Source: Hevea brasiliensis (Eukaryota; Streptophyta; Magnoliopsida; Malpighiales; Euphorbiaceae). Taken from it: a stretch of DNA of 64,000 bases. The notes under the pieces are model-generated. The model saw only the letters and a program-made list of their open reading frames with translations, did not search any database and was not told where the DNA came from. The position numbers and the translations under genes are program-made. The stretch lies in contig NC_079495.1 of NCBI RefSeq assembly GCF_030052815.1, positions 49,267,043 through 49,331,042 of the forward strand. Reading direction: 5' to 3'. Shown one piece after another: positions 1 to 11,353 of this stretch (positions within the stretch are counted from its first letter, which is position 1; each line of letters opens with the position of its first letter).

Positions 1-140
1 ACGTGCGTAATCGTGAATGGCCTTACCCAACTGTGGTCTACCGGGCCCTCTGTCCAAATCTTCAGTACCTACGCGTTGCAAAAGCGACGCGCTAAGCATA
101 AAGCTTAGTGGTGCCAATAATACAAGAAAATATAATATGA
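1..140 (-). repeat. LTR fragment in inverted orientation, B/A family
   Basis: This stretch matches the minus-strand LTR of element A (around 14100-14240): the same run through gtggtcta, the cgcgctaag hairpin (ctaagc...gcttag) and gtggtgcc. It is therefore opposite in orientation to the plus-strand LTR that follows. Together the two form a head-to-head inverted repeat with arms near 20-130 and 235-355. It may be a piece of a separate LTR or an inverted end of B's own LTR. The window edge cuts it off. Confidence 0.7.
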
Positions 141-979
141 AAATAAGACTACAAATAATTACTAAAAATTTATCTGCATGAGACATCAATATGCACACTG
201 CATATTTATTTTCTTTTAGTTCTGTTTATTTTATTATTAGCACCACTAAGCATTATTGCTTAGCGCGTCGCTTTTTGCCACACGTAGGTTTTAGAGAGAC
301 AGATAGAGAGCCCAGCAGACTACAGACTGGGTGAGGTCACAGATTTGCATAGAGTCAGAGTCACCTCTCATCTGTAGTGCATCAGTGGTAGGACCTTTAG
401 GTTCCTTTTAAAATTTTGTTTTTGTAATTTGTAATGGGTAGTAGTTTGTGGTTTGTAAATTATGAACTCATGTAAATAGTAAATTTATGTAAATAGTAAA
501 TTTATGTAATCATATGTTGATGCACATATTTTGTAAAATTTCGTTAATTAATATAATTTGAGAATATCTTCATGAAATTAAATTTGATTTTGGATTTGAA
601 TGAAAATGTGGATTCATGTTGAAAACTTGAGATGGTTGTGAATATTAAGAATTGTTGAGACCATGTTGATGGTTATTGGAGCTTGAGCATGATTGAAAAT
701 ATATAGGAAGTGTTTTTCACAGGTTCCGAAGAACTATTTTCTCCATTTTTAGCCGGTACTCTGCCGGATTTTCTATAAAATTTTCGGAACCTCAAATGAA
801 TCTATAATTTCAATAAATGACTTAAATGAGTTAAATTTCGCAAATTGCACTTCATAATCATGAAAAAAAAATAAATTAATTAAGGAAGGATAAAAATAGT
901 TGAGATAAAATATGGTGTTCCGGTACACTGTGTGGCATATCTTGCTCAGCTATGCTATAGACGGGTAAGGGGTGTCACA
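141..979 (+). mobile_element. Element B 5' LTR, 3' (U5) portion
   Basis: This is the last part of a long LTR in plus orientation. It is collinear with the end of B's 3' LTR at 41490-42340, including the ctaagc hairpin at 246-263 and the closing ggggtgtcaca at 969-979. The first two thirds of the LTR are absent; the sequence switches to inverted LTR near 140. No primer binding site follows, because the interior has been deleted up to late gag. Confidence 0.8.
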
Positions 980-1155
980 GTTCTGGTTAGCCTTAAGGTC
1001 AGGGTCAGTCCCAGGGGCCAGGCCACAGTTCACACCTAGGAGAGGTCAGTCCACACCATCAATGGGCAACTGGTCCATCACAGAGACCTGCATTTGAGCC
1101 AACCGAGAGGCCAGAGGCTAGAGCACCTGCCAGAGCTTATGTCATGAGAGCTTAG
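980..1155 (+). pseudogene. Element B gag C-terminal remnant
   Basis: Directly after the LTR the sequence matches the late gag linker of element A in reverse complement: a glycine/glutamine/proline-rich stretch, then the part just upstream of protease. The PBS, most of gag and the zinc-knuckle segment (present in A at about 20240-20340) are missing. A deletion is visible near 1065, where text from before the knuckle joins text from after it. No translation product is expected. Confidence 0.65.
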
Positions 1156-2640
1156 GAGGAGCAAGATGCCCCGGATGTTATCAGGGGTACGTTCTCCCTC
1201 TACAACACATCTGTGCATGCATTGGTGGATCCAGGATCTACTCATTCATACATCTGCATCAACCTACCTGTAGAAAGGGGGATACTAGTAAGGGAGAGTG
1301 ACCAAGATATTCTGGTCACTAATCCACTGGGCCATAGTGTAATGGTGAACAAGGTGTACAAAGGTTGCCCATTAATGATTCAGGGGTATGAATTATTGGC
1401 AGACCTGATTGAATTGTCTTTCCATGAGTTTGACGTGATTTTGGGAATGGACTGGTTATCACGTTATCAGGCAATGGTTGATTGTAAATTGAAGAGGATT
1501 TCCTTGAAAACTCCTGAGGCTAATGAGATCACAGTTGTGGCAGAAAGGACCGATTTCTTGTCCAATGTCATCTCAGCCACAGTTACAAGAAAACTGATGA
1601 GAAAAGGCTGTGAAGCCTACCTAGCATATGTGGTGGATACTAGGCAGGCTAAGCCAGATCTGTGTGACATACCCATAGTAAGAGACTTCCCAGATGTGTT
1701 CCCTGAAGAACTATCTGGCTTGCCACCAGAAAGGGAAGTCAAATTTGATATTGAGATACTGTCGGGTACAGCACCAATCTCTATTACTCCTTATAAGATG
1801 GCACCTACTGAGTTAAAAGAGCTGAAAATCCAGTTGCAGGAGTTACTGGACAAGGGGTTCATATGCCCCAGTGTGTCACCATGGGGAGCTCCAATGCTGT
1901 TTGTAAAGAAAAAGGATGGGACTTTGAGGTTATGCATCGATTACCAGCAGTTGAATAAAGTGACTGTGAAGAACAAATATTCATTGCCTAGAATTGATGA
2001 TCTATTTGATTAGTTGAAGGAGTAGGAGTATTTTCTAAAATTGATCTCAAATCAGGGTATCATCAATTGAGGGTGAAGGATGCAGATGTGCCAAAGACTG
2101 CATTCAAAACCCGGTATGGGCATTATGAGTTCCTGGTGATGCCCTTTGGTCTAACAAATGCACTAGCTGCATTCATGGACCTTATGAACCGTATCTTCCA
2201 TCCATACCTAGATCGGTTCGTAGTGGTCTTTATTGATGATATTTTGGTGTATTCCAAGACCAGGGAAGAACATGATGAACATTTGAGGATTGTTCTGCAA
2301 ACCCTGAGAGGAAAAAAGCTGTATGCTAAGTTGTCCAAGTGTGATTTCTGGTTGAGTGAGATTGCATTCCTTAGACACATAGTATCAGCTGATGGGATTA
2401 GAGTTGATCCCAAGAAAATAGAAGCAGTGATGGAATGGAAGCCTCCCAAAAATACAACTGAGGTCAGAAGTTTCTTCAGGCTAGCTGGGTATGACAGAAG
2501 ATTTGTGAAAGGATTTTCTTTAATAGCTACCCCAATGACCAAGTTGTTACACAAGAATGTCAGATTTGACTGGAATGGCAAGTGTCAGGCCAGTTTTGAG
2601 AAGTTGAAGGCTATGTTGATAGAGGCACCAGTGTTAACAC
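1156..2640 (+). pseudogene. Element B protease and reverse transcriptase (broken)
   Basis: This is the first half of the Pol polyprotein, which would mature Gag-Pol and copy element RNA into cDNA. The protease active-site region reads [12 protein letters not shown], with D-P-G instead of the usual D-S/T-G. It is followed by the ILGMDWL strand. The RT region contains the PPEREV and LPGL-like approach, the [11 protein letters not shown] block, [16 protein letters not shown] and the catalytic FIDDILVYS. An amber stop at 2011-2013 follows IDDLFD, and a frameshift lies between there and 2067. The open stretches are 1213-2013 (266 codons) and 2067-2822 (251 codons). It is a family relic, close to A (18618-20168). 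Confidence 0.9.
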
Positions 2641-3023
2641 AGCCAGTGTCGGGAAAGGACTTTGTGGTCTACAGTAATGCCTTGCATAATGGGTTAGGGT
2701 GTGTATTGATGCAAGAGGGGAAGGTGGTTGCCTATGCTTCTAGGCAACTGAGGCCACATGAACAGAACTATCCTACCTATGATCTAGAACTTGTAGCAAT
2801 TATCTTCACACTAAAGATATAGAGGCACTACTTGTATGATGAAAAGTGCTACATTTACACAGACCACAAAAGTCTAAAATATTTACCAACCCAGAAGGAG
2901 CTCAACCTTAAACAGAGGCGATGGATTGAGTTCCTGAAGGACTATGATTGTGTGATTGACTACCATCCTGGGAAGGCAAATGTAGTTGCTAATGCTTTGA
3001 GCAGAAAATCCATCATAGCTTGA
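2641..3023 (+). pseudogene. Element B RNase H (broken)
   Basis: The RNase H would remove the RNA strand of the RNA:DNA hybrid. Visible motifs are [19 protein letters not shown], the [10 protein letters not shown] block and the [10 protein letters not shown] block ending in ANALSRKS. In the first block the catalytic Asp is replaced (VYSNALHNG against VYSDASHNG in A). A tag stop at 2820-2822 replaces the Trp codon seen in A, and a deletion of some tens of bases after 3020 removes the linker to integrase. The domain cannot be active as it stands. Confidence 0.85.
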
Positions 3024-4572
3024 TGGAGCTATTTTGGCTGAGTTGCAAGTGAGGCCAAACCTGCTACAGTAGATTTTAAATGGGCATAATATAGATGAGA
3101 AGCTAAAGGCTATTATGAGTAAAATCTCAGAAGGGAAGGCAACTGATTGTGAGGTGAAAGTAGATGGGTGTCTGTATTACAAAAGAAGAGTGTGTGTACC
3201 AGATGATGGGGAATTGAAAGCCAGTATTCTAAAAGAGGCACACACCAGTGTTTATGCTATGTACCCAGGAAGTACAAAAATGTATCATGACCTGAAGCTT
3301 CATTATTGGTGGCCTGGTATGAAAAAGGACATAGCTAACTATGTGACTAAATATTTGACATGTTAGCAAGTCAAGGCAGAACATCAAGTTCCATCAGGTT
3401 TGCTATAGCCTATACGCATACCTGAATGGAAATGGGATCGGGTCACCATAGATTTGTTAGTGGTCTACCTCTCACCCAGAAGAAACGTGATGCAGTATGG
3501 GTGATAGTGGATAGATTGATGAAGTCAACACACTTTCTGCCAGTTAGGACTGACTACTCACTGGAGAAGTTAGCAGAATTGTATATCAGTGAGATAGTTA
3601 GATTGCATGGAATTTTATTTTCCATCATATCTGATCAAGACCCAAGGCTTACATCGAGATTTTGGAAGAAGTTGCATGAATCCTTGGATACACAACTCCA
3701 CTTTAGCACATCTTTTTATCCTCAGACAGATGGGCAATCAGAAAGAGTAATCCAAGTAAACATTGAAACCAATTGAATTAATAAAAATATTGAACTGAAA
3801 TGATAATAATAACATGAAATATATGTTAGGTCCTTGAGGATATGCTGAGGAGTTATGTCATCGAGTTTGAGGGAAGTTGGCATAGATATCTCCCATTGAC
3901 AAAATTTGCATACAATAATAGCTACCAAGCTAGCATCCAAATGGCCCCGTATGAAGCATTGTGTGGGAGGAAATGTAGAACCCCAGTGTGTTGGACTGAA
4001 TTGGGCAAAGATAAACTGGTAGGGCCAGACCTGGTGAAACAGAATGAGGAGAAAGTAAAGTTAATCAAAGCTAATCTGAAGGTTGCCTCAAATAGACAGA
4101 AATCCTATGTCGACCTGAAGAGAAAAGAAATAGAATATGCAGTTGATTACAAAGTGTTCCTCAAGGTGTCACCATGGAAGAAGGTACTAAGGTTTGGAAG
4201 AAAAGGTAAGTTAAGCCCTAGGTTCATTGGCCCATATGAAATCATTGAACGTGTGGGACCAGTGGCCTATAGGCTAGCTTTACCACCAGAGCTGGACAAG
4301 ATCCACAATGTGTTTCACGTATCCATGCTGAGAAGATACCGCTCAGATCCTTCACATGTCATTGCCATGGAAGAAATTGAAGTATAGCCGGATTTGACAT
4401 ATGAAGAAGAACCCATACGGATCCTGGCTCGAGAAGTGAAGGAACTGAGAAATAAACAAATTTCACTGGTGAAAGTGCTTTGGAGGCACCATAACACCGA
4501 GGAGGCAACTTGGGAAAGTGAAGAGAGGATGAGACAACAGTTCCCTCAACTATTTGCATCAGGTAAATTTTG
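3024..4572 (+). pseudogene. Element B integrase and chromodomain (broken, intron-like insert)
   Basis: The integrase would join element cDNA to the chromosome. The H2C2 zinc region lies in 3115-3366 (HTSVYAMYPGST, then YWWPGMKKD); its last Cys (LTC, 3361-3363) survives but is followed at once by a tag stop (3364-3366). The core shows VIVDRLMKSTHFLPV, IISDQDPR and the catalytic Glu in QSERVI. A 74-bp GT...AG segment interrupts the frame at 3756-3829. The C-terminal part resumes with YEALCGRKCRTPVCW, a GPY/F-like IGPYEI motif, and a chromodomain ending VKVLWRHHNTEEATWE at about 4460-4515. A further stop (tag at 4385-4387) lies before the chromodomain. Confidence 0.88.
3756..3829 (+). other. Putative spliceosomal intron inside B integrase
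   Basis: This is a 74-nt AT-rich block starting gtaaac and ending gttag, placed exactly between the codons ATC-CAA and GTC-CTT of the integrase frame. Removing it restores the same junction that D shows without any insert (ERVIQ then ILED). It contains an in-frame stop (tga at 3774-3776) and a ttgaact stretch that could serve as a branch site. The homologous block in A is at 17340-17414. Splicing is inferred, not shown. Confidence 0.6.
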
Positions 4573-4590
4573 AGGATGAAATTTAAATTA

Positions 4591-4601
4591 GAGGGGAAGA
4601 G
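4591..4601 (+). promoter_or_regulatory. Polypurine tract of element B
   Basis: The purine run gaggggaagag lies one base before the 3' LTR start (tgtaacac at 4603). It would prime plus-strand cDNA synthesis. Confidence 0.75.
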
Positions 4602-4602
4602 T

Positions 4603-6654
4603 TGTAACACCCTCACTGTAGCAATTCTGTACATTCTACTGTTCAGGTAACCAGTGTCGGTCCGGATAGCTAGAATGTCTGGAAAAGTATTTAGACTAAA
4701 GTGAGGAGCCATAATTAACACAAATAATAATAAGAAAAATTTAGGAAAAATTTTTGAAATAAAATACAACCAAGTTAAATGAGCCGGTGCCCTAGCGATG
4801 GGTAACCCAGTGAGAAGTTGCGGTCCTCGTAGCTAGGAGCCCTAAACCCTAGAGAAAATTCATGAAATAATTTTTGAGACTCCAGAGAAGTCGTTGGGGT
4901 TTCGATGGCATTAGAATGCCAAGAAAATACTTCAAAAATTTTTAAGATCGGTACAGACGATTTTGGCTCGATAAGCCAAACGGAGGGCATTTTGGTCATT
5001 TCGTCTTCAGAAATGAGTTTTGGCCAACTTGTCTAGTTAAATAAATAATTTGTATAACATAACATATGAATAAATATTGCTAAAAATTGAATTGAAAATG
5101 AGTAGAAAAGAAAAGAAAAGAAAAGAAAATGGATAAAAATATGAATTTTGACATCACATGATGTCATTAAACCATTTCCACCAATCATATTTAACCAAGC
5201 CCAGTTAAAACAAATAAAAAGAGATAAAATGGGAGAAAAAAAGAAAAGAAAATCTGCTTTCTTCTTCCTTAGCCATACCAACCAAAACCCATCTCTAACC
5301 CATTCCTCCATTAAAGCTTTATCAAGCTTTATACCCCACTCCATTTCACCTCAAAATCCCTCACTCTCTTCACTAAAATTTTTCCTCACCCCTTAAACTC
5401 TCTCTAGCCAGCAAAAAGAAGAAGGAAAATGAAGGTTTTGCAAGCTTGGGAGTTAGCTCCAATAAGGTTAGTGCCAATTTGATTGCATAATAGTTGTGTA
5501 TGGCTGCCATTGAACATGGTTTTGGTGTTTTAATTCATGGATTATATGTATATAGAGAATTGAAATTGTTGGAGTTAGGGTTTAGGAAAAACCTAGGGTT
5601 TTGCTCATGCATTGGTGAAAGGAAATTCTAATGGTCAATTAGTGACCATTTGGTTATGTTTGAGTAGGAATTGAAGTGAATTGTGCCATGGGAATTGAGG
5701 TTGGGTGTGCTGCCTTGAGTGCCCTGCATGTCTGGATGTGAGTCTAGCATGTTTGGGCAGCTATAACTTGGGTTGTGTAGGTTCAATTGGTACAAGGCCA
5801 ATTGGACATGAAATTAAACACATAATGGCACAACTTTAATGAAGGAACACTATCCAGAAAGTAAACTTAGGATGCCCTAAAAATTAACCAAATCCGGGTA
5901 ACTTACATTCTGCCTAGGCAAAATGACCAAATGAACAGTGTTCATTCATTTGGTCATAACTCTGTGTAGAAAGGTCCAATTGATCCGAAATTCATATCAA
6001 TGAAAAGCTTAGACAATTTAGAATAACTTTTATATTGAACACAAACTCTAATTCTAGACTTAACCAATGAAATTATTAGCTAAAGTTGAACTACCAAATC
6101 TGGCAAAATGGTATTCTACCCAAAATTTCTGGGTAGATACCAATCCGGCCAGCCTTGCACAAAATGGCATATCTTGAGTTAGAAAACTCCAAATGGAGTG
6201 ATTCAAAAAGCAAAATGTAACTAGACACAATAAAAAATAACTTTGATTAAGAACACTTGGCCAAATTCTCACTGTATAATAGCCTAATGGAACAGTGAAC
6301 TCTAGTACCCAAAAATTGAAATTTTGATTTATTCTCCATTGGTTAGAAGTATGGATTGGAAACTAATGCCAACACTTTTGGAAACCAAAATGTGGTAAAT
6401 TTATGTGATTAGGACTCATGTAACTATTATGAATTGGAAAGTCAATAATTTGACCTAAATAGTAAAATGAATAGTAACCTTACATGTAAAACATGAAAAT
6501 TCAATCAATAACTTTGTAATGTGCCCTAGTACACCTAGTAAGATTGGTTTGGATAGGTTGGCATGCCAATAGAGTTCAGTTAGCAATACTGCACATGACA
6601 TTATGCCATTTTGTGATTCTATGGTTTTTAGCCATTATGATATCAGTGTGATAC
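4603..6654 (+). mobile_element. Element B 3' LTR, first part
   Basis: It begins tgtaacaccc, as do all LTRs of this group. It contains the gtcggtccgga block near 4657-4667, a Tekay-like AT-rich U3, and an imperfect palindrome around 5923-5957 (atgaccaaatgaac then gttcattcatttggtcat). It is broken at 6654 by insertion of C; the five bases gatac (6650-6654) recur at 41325-41329, after which the LTR continues. No gene of the host is seen in this stretch; small open frames here are chance. Confidence 0.88.
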
Positions 6655-6814
6655 TGTCACACCCTACCCCTCTGTAAGGCATAACATGATCCCGCAGTAT
6701 ACCTAATGAATTACCAAACTTTGCCTACTGATAACTCATTAAATACACTATAAGGGGTTTTAAACCTTTTCTTATTTCTTTTTATAGTGGTAAGCACTTT
6801 TGATAGGTGTAAAA
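6655..6814 (-). mobile_element. Element C, solo LTR, U5-side end
   Basis: This is the terminal 160 bp of a minus-oriented LTR starting tgtcacaccctacccctctg, closely matching LTR H at 61584. It is interrupted at 6814 by D. TSD gatac lies directly to the left. The rest of the LTR is at 37821-41324. Confidence 0.85.
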
Positions 6815-7371
6815 TGTCACACCTTACTCCTCTGTAAGGCATAACATGATCCCGTAGAATACCTAATGAACTACCGAACTTCACCTACCGATAACTCATT
6901 AAGTACCCTACAAGGGATTTTAAAACAATTTTCTTACTTTTGATAAGTGGTGAGCATTTTCTAATAAGTATTAAAACATTTAATAAAAGTTGGAAACTAG
7001 TTAAAATTTTTGGCCCATTTTATTTTTCCGTAAATTTTATAAAAATTTCGGCAGAGTGCCGTCTGTATTTTGAGAAAACAGTTCTTCAAATTCCTATAAA
7101 AAGCACTTCTAATAATTTATTTCAACCACTTCTTCAAATTCACAATCAATCTCAACCAATTTCTCAAGTTTCAAAATTCAACAATCCTCAAAATACTATC
7201 AATCAATTTCATACATTCATATTTCATTAAAGATAAACAATTTATATATACATCATACTAAAATTTATATTAAGAAAATCCAAACTAAAATTTATTACAA
7301 ATTTTATACAAACTTTGTACAAGCTGCTCAAGACCAGTTTTACATGTCCATACAATTACGTACATTACATA
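6815..7371 (-). mobile_element. Element D 3' LTR, U5-side part
   Basis: It starts tgtcacacct and runs collinear with 36625-37190, the other LTR of D. It contains a ggcagagtgcc stretch near 7048. E is inserted at 7372, and the five bases acata (7367-7371) are repeated after E at 28843-28847. A 96-codon open frame in this LTR has no recognisable protein motif. Confidence 0.85.
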
Positions 7372-10300
7372 TGTAACACCCTTATTTGCATAGCTTGGTA
7401 TATATTACTGTTCCGGTGATCGGTATCGGTCCGGACAATTAAGAGGATTAGAACTGTGTTTAAGGCACCCAAAAAAGCTCTGATTGAAAATAAATAGTGA
7501 TTACCAGATAGAAAAGTAAAAATAAGAAAAACAGAACATAAAAGGTTAAATGAGCTGAGAGTCACAACGATGGGTGACCTTCTTGGGAAGGATTGCGAAG
7601 TCAATTTAAACTCAAATTTCGAACCGTAAAATGTGACGCCGCGGTCCTTAGGACTATTGCGAACACAGTGGAAAAGAGAAAATCACGAAAAAGAATTGTT
7701 AAGCCAGTCAAATAATTAGGTCAGTGAGCTGGAAGAAATATTGAATTATTTGCAAACCGGGTTGAACCGACAAGGGGCAATTTGGTCAATGGACCCCGAG
7801 AGCTGACTCCTGACCTACCTATCAAATAAAATCGGAGAAAAGAAAATTTTAGAATCGAGAATTAAATTAAAGAACTAATAAAAAAATAAATGAAAAAGAA
7901 AATGAAAATTTCAAAAAGTAAAGGCATTATGACATCACTTAAGTGATGTATGCATGACACCAAAATTAATCTAATTTCTAATTTAATTATTTTGAGGATA
8001 ATTACACTAATAAAAAGACAAAGTAAAAAAGGAAATTTTTATTTTTCTCTTCTTCCTTGCCGTGACTTCTCTTCCTCCTCACCCTTTCTTCCAATTTCCT
8101 CCATTAAAGCTTATTATGAAGCTTTTTAAACCCCAAATTACACCATAAATCTTTTGTGAAAAATAGTAGAAACCTCAAATTAAACCTCAAGAGGAAGATT
8201 AGAAGTAGAAGAATTGAAGAAAATTGAGAGAAATTGAAGATAAAATTCTGTTCAACAAGTCAGTGCTTCTTTCTAAATTACTTTGAATAAATTGCATAGG
8301 AATGAACTTGAATAAGTAGGAATTGCATAGCGTTTAACTTAAAATCAAAAGAAAATATTTGTTGGAGGACCAAATATGAAATTTGTCCAGCCTTAGTTAG
8401 GATTTGAAATGGGTGAATTTGATGCATTTGAATGGGTGTTTAAGTTGAATTATGTATATAAACTATGGATTGGTGATTGGAATGCATTAGATTTGAATTG
8501 CATGAAAATAAGGGTTTTGGCACCTAGGGTTTGGAAGAAAAAAATGTGAGAAATTGTTAAATGATGTGTTTGACCTAGTTTGAGGTGAGAAATGGTCATT
8601 TGAGACCAATTGGAGTATGTTAGAAGTGTTGGAACCAAATGTAAATTCGGATTGCTTAGGGTCATACTGCAGGCAGTAGGACCAAGGTCCTTTTCAGGGA
8701 CCAAAACTGAAAATTTACAAGTCCAATTGGTATGAGACTAATTGAGAATGAAAATAGACACAAAATGGAACATTTTTCATTTAGTAATCATTCCCAAAAA
8801 GTGACCAACCTAGTGAACAAATTGACCAAATCCGGATTTTTATAGTCTGACCTGTACAAAAATGATAAAATGAACAGTGTTTGTTCATTTGGCCATAACT
8901 TGGGCTAGGTAGCTCTAAATGACCTAAAATTTTACCAGTGGACAGCTGAGATATAGACCTAAAACTTTCATGAAGAGCATAAACCCAAATTATGCCATTA
9001 ACTAAGTCATTTGGCCACCCAAATTTGGTGACCTAAAACTGCCAGAACCAATTTGGTGCCCAGAAATCTGGGTTAAGTCCAATCCGGCAGCCATGATTCA
9101 AATGGCTATAACTTGAGCGACAAAACTCCAATTGGAGTGATTCAAAAAGGAGAATAAATTTAAGACAATAGGGAACATTTTCTATGAAGAAAGTTTTGCC
9201 AAATTCTAACAGAAAAATGACTAATGGAATAGTGCAACTTAAGACACCAAAACTGAAAATTTGCAAATTTGCCTAAAAGACTTAGAATTTGAGTAAACAA
9301 CTAAAACCAACAAATTTAGTAACCAAAATGTGGTATGTGGGTGAAGTTGGAATTCCCATACCTATTAAGCCTTAGAAAGTCAACAAATTGACTTGAATAG
9401 TGTCGTAAATAGTAACCCAAAACACAAATTTTAAATAACGTCAAGTTTAGCACATTAGAGTTAGGTAAAAGTGAATTTAAATTTATTTTTGGAAATATGC
9501 TAAGTTATGGTACTGAAACACTATGAAACTGTGTGTTTCAGTGGAAAAGAATACCAGGAAAGAACCCAAGACATCGAGTCAAGGCCGAGAGGCGACTCGT
9601 ATAAGGTTTATGCACAACTAACTATTCTGTTACTTTTCACTTCTAAATTGATTTGAACAAGTTATTTTATGATTTATAATTTTGTAGTGTTGAGGATTTT
9701 AATTTGTTGAATGAAATTGTATAAATTAAATGTAAATTTTCTTATGCATTTAAGGATTTATTGCATGGTTTTGAGAATCGTAAATTTTAAGTTTGATGTG
9801 TTGCCAACCTTGAGCATGAATTTATGATTATTAAATTTGTTGATGATTTGTAAACACTTTGTAAATAGAAATTGTTTTGAATATGATTTGAAACCACAGT
9901 TAACATGGCAAAATATGTTGTGAATTCTCATTAGCTTGTCTAGTGAGATATCTCCTCCACTAAATGGGGCGAGTTTCTTCCTCTCTGGCTTGCCAGTTGG
10001 GGAAGAGTTTGAATGAGTACTCATATATACTAGCTAGTCTTTGTTCCTCCCTTTTAGTCTCGGTTATTGGGAGAGTGTGAAATGTCGTGGTGTACAACAC
10101 GGCATCTATTTGAATTTTGGGTCATGGGTTCAACTGTGTGAATTGTTAGCAACGCCCTTTAAATTATGCATAGTTTGATAAATTGTGGTTGAAATAAATA
10201 ATTTGTCAATGATTCAAAATATTTTTGTATTGTTTCGAGATTTAAAAGAAATGTAGATAAATAGTTACTATTTGATCAAAATGTTATTCAAATGAATAAT

Positions 10301-11163
10301 TTACATGAATGAAAATATTGATTTCTGAATTTTATGAATTTTGAAGAATTTAGAAATTTTAAATTTTTATTTGTTATGAATTATCAAGCATAACTTGTAT
10401 TAAGTTTTAAATTATTAGTTTGTGCATTACTAAGTTCACCACTCAGCGATAGCTTTGTATGCTGTCGCAGGTGAAAGAAAATATAAAGCATCTGAACAAG
10501 ATTACTGAAAGGCATAGTGTGACTATCTTCGAGTATATCATAGGTATACTCTTGTACCTTGGATTTTGATGTAATTCTGTAATTATATGTATGAAATTTA
10601 CTTTGAGCAGTTATACCAACTCTTTTGTAATATATTTTTGGATTGTAATGAAATACAAATTATTATAAGGTTATCTTGAGATTCTATGTATTTATAAAGT
10701 TTTGCACTACTAAATTTTTAATGATCCCATGAATGTAAATATTAATTTTGTTACCTTAATGAGAGGTTTCAATGTTAATATAATTTAAACTATGTATTGA
10801 GTTACTTGTGTTGATTTGTGAAATGAGATTGAATAATGGAGTTGTGATTGAGAAAAATATTGGGAGTATCTTTATTTTCAGGTTTTGAAGAACTGTTTTC
10901 TCAAAATACAGACGGTACTCTGCCGAAATTTTTATAAAATTACGGAGATTTTAAATATCTAAAAATTTGATTTATGTTTGGACTTTAAATAAAGGTTTTT
11001 AATATCTAAAAAAAAAAAATTTTACCCACCAATTTAAAAATGAACGAAAATTGTTTTAAAATCCCTTGTAGTATATTTAATGGGTTACCGGTAGGCAAAG
11101 TACGATAATTCATTAGTTGTACTACAGGAGTATGTTACATCTTACAAGGAGTAGGGTGTGACA
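7372..11163 (+). mobile_element. Element E 5' LTR
   Basis: It runs from tgtaacaccc to gggtgtgaca. It contains the ggtatcggtccgga block near 7425, the tgaacagtgtttgttca palindrome near 8870, a gcgatagc...gctgtcgc stem-loop at 10446-10468, and the crossing gtactctgccgaaa stretch near 10914. No host gene is seen; open frames here lack protein motifs. Confidence 0.88.
10446..10468 (+). other. Conserved stem-loop in the LTR
   Basis: Two eight-base arms, gcgatagc and gctgtcgc, can pair with one G:T and flank a seven-base loop. The same hairpin occurs at 28125-28147 (E 3' LTR), 28947-28969 and 37295-37317 (D, other strand). Its place, just upstream of a conserved AGTGGTGC-type sequence in the other orientation, is shared with the ctaagc hairpin of B, A and G. 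The role is unknown. Confidence 0.55.
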
Positions 11164-11171
11164 TGTTTTAG

Positions 11172-11183
11172 TGGTATCAGAGC
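11172..11183 (+). promoter_or_regulatory. Primer binding site of E (initiator Met tRNA)
   Basis: The sequence tggtatcagagc, eight bases after the LTR end, is complementary to the 3' end of plant initiator methionine tRNA, the usual primer for Ty3/Gypsy minus-strand synthesis. Confidence 0.9.
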
Positions 11184-11353
11184 TAGTTTTTAAAGTAAAT
11201 TTTGAACTGTGAATTTGAAATATTTTTCGATAAGTACAACTGCTTGAATGTTTGATACATATAGTACATTTACATCATAAATATGAACTAACGGGGAGAA
11301 ATCTTCTTGTGTTGGTTGTACAGGAAATAGAAAAAAAAATCTTGTGAATAGAT

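Noticed and set aside
7365..7604. Minus-strand frame with hydrophobic stretch across the D/E junction, similar to 25031-25300
   Set aside because: It is part of E's LTR start; the frame crosses the insertion boundary and is not conserved as protein.
11172..11183. tRNA gene fragment
   Set aside because: It is a 12-base primer binding site at the standard place after an LTR, not a tRNA gene.
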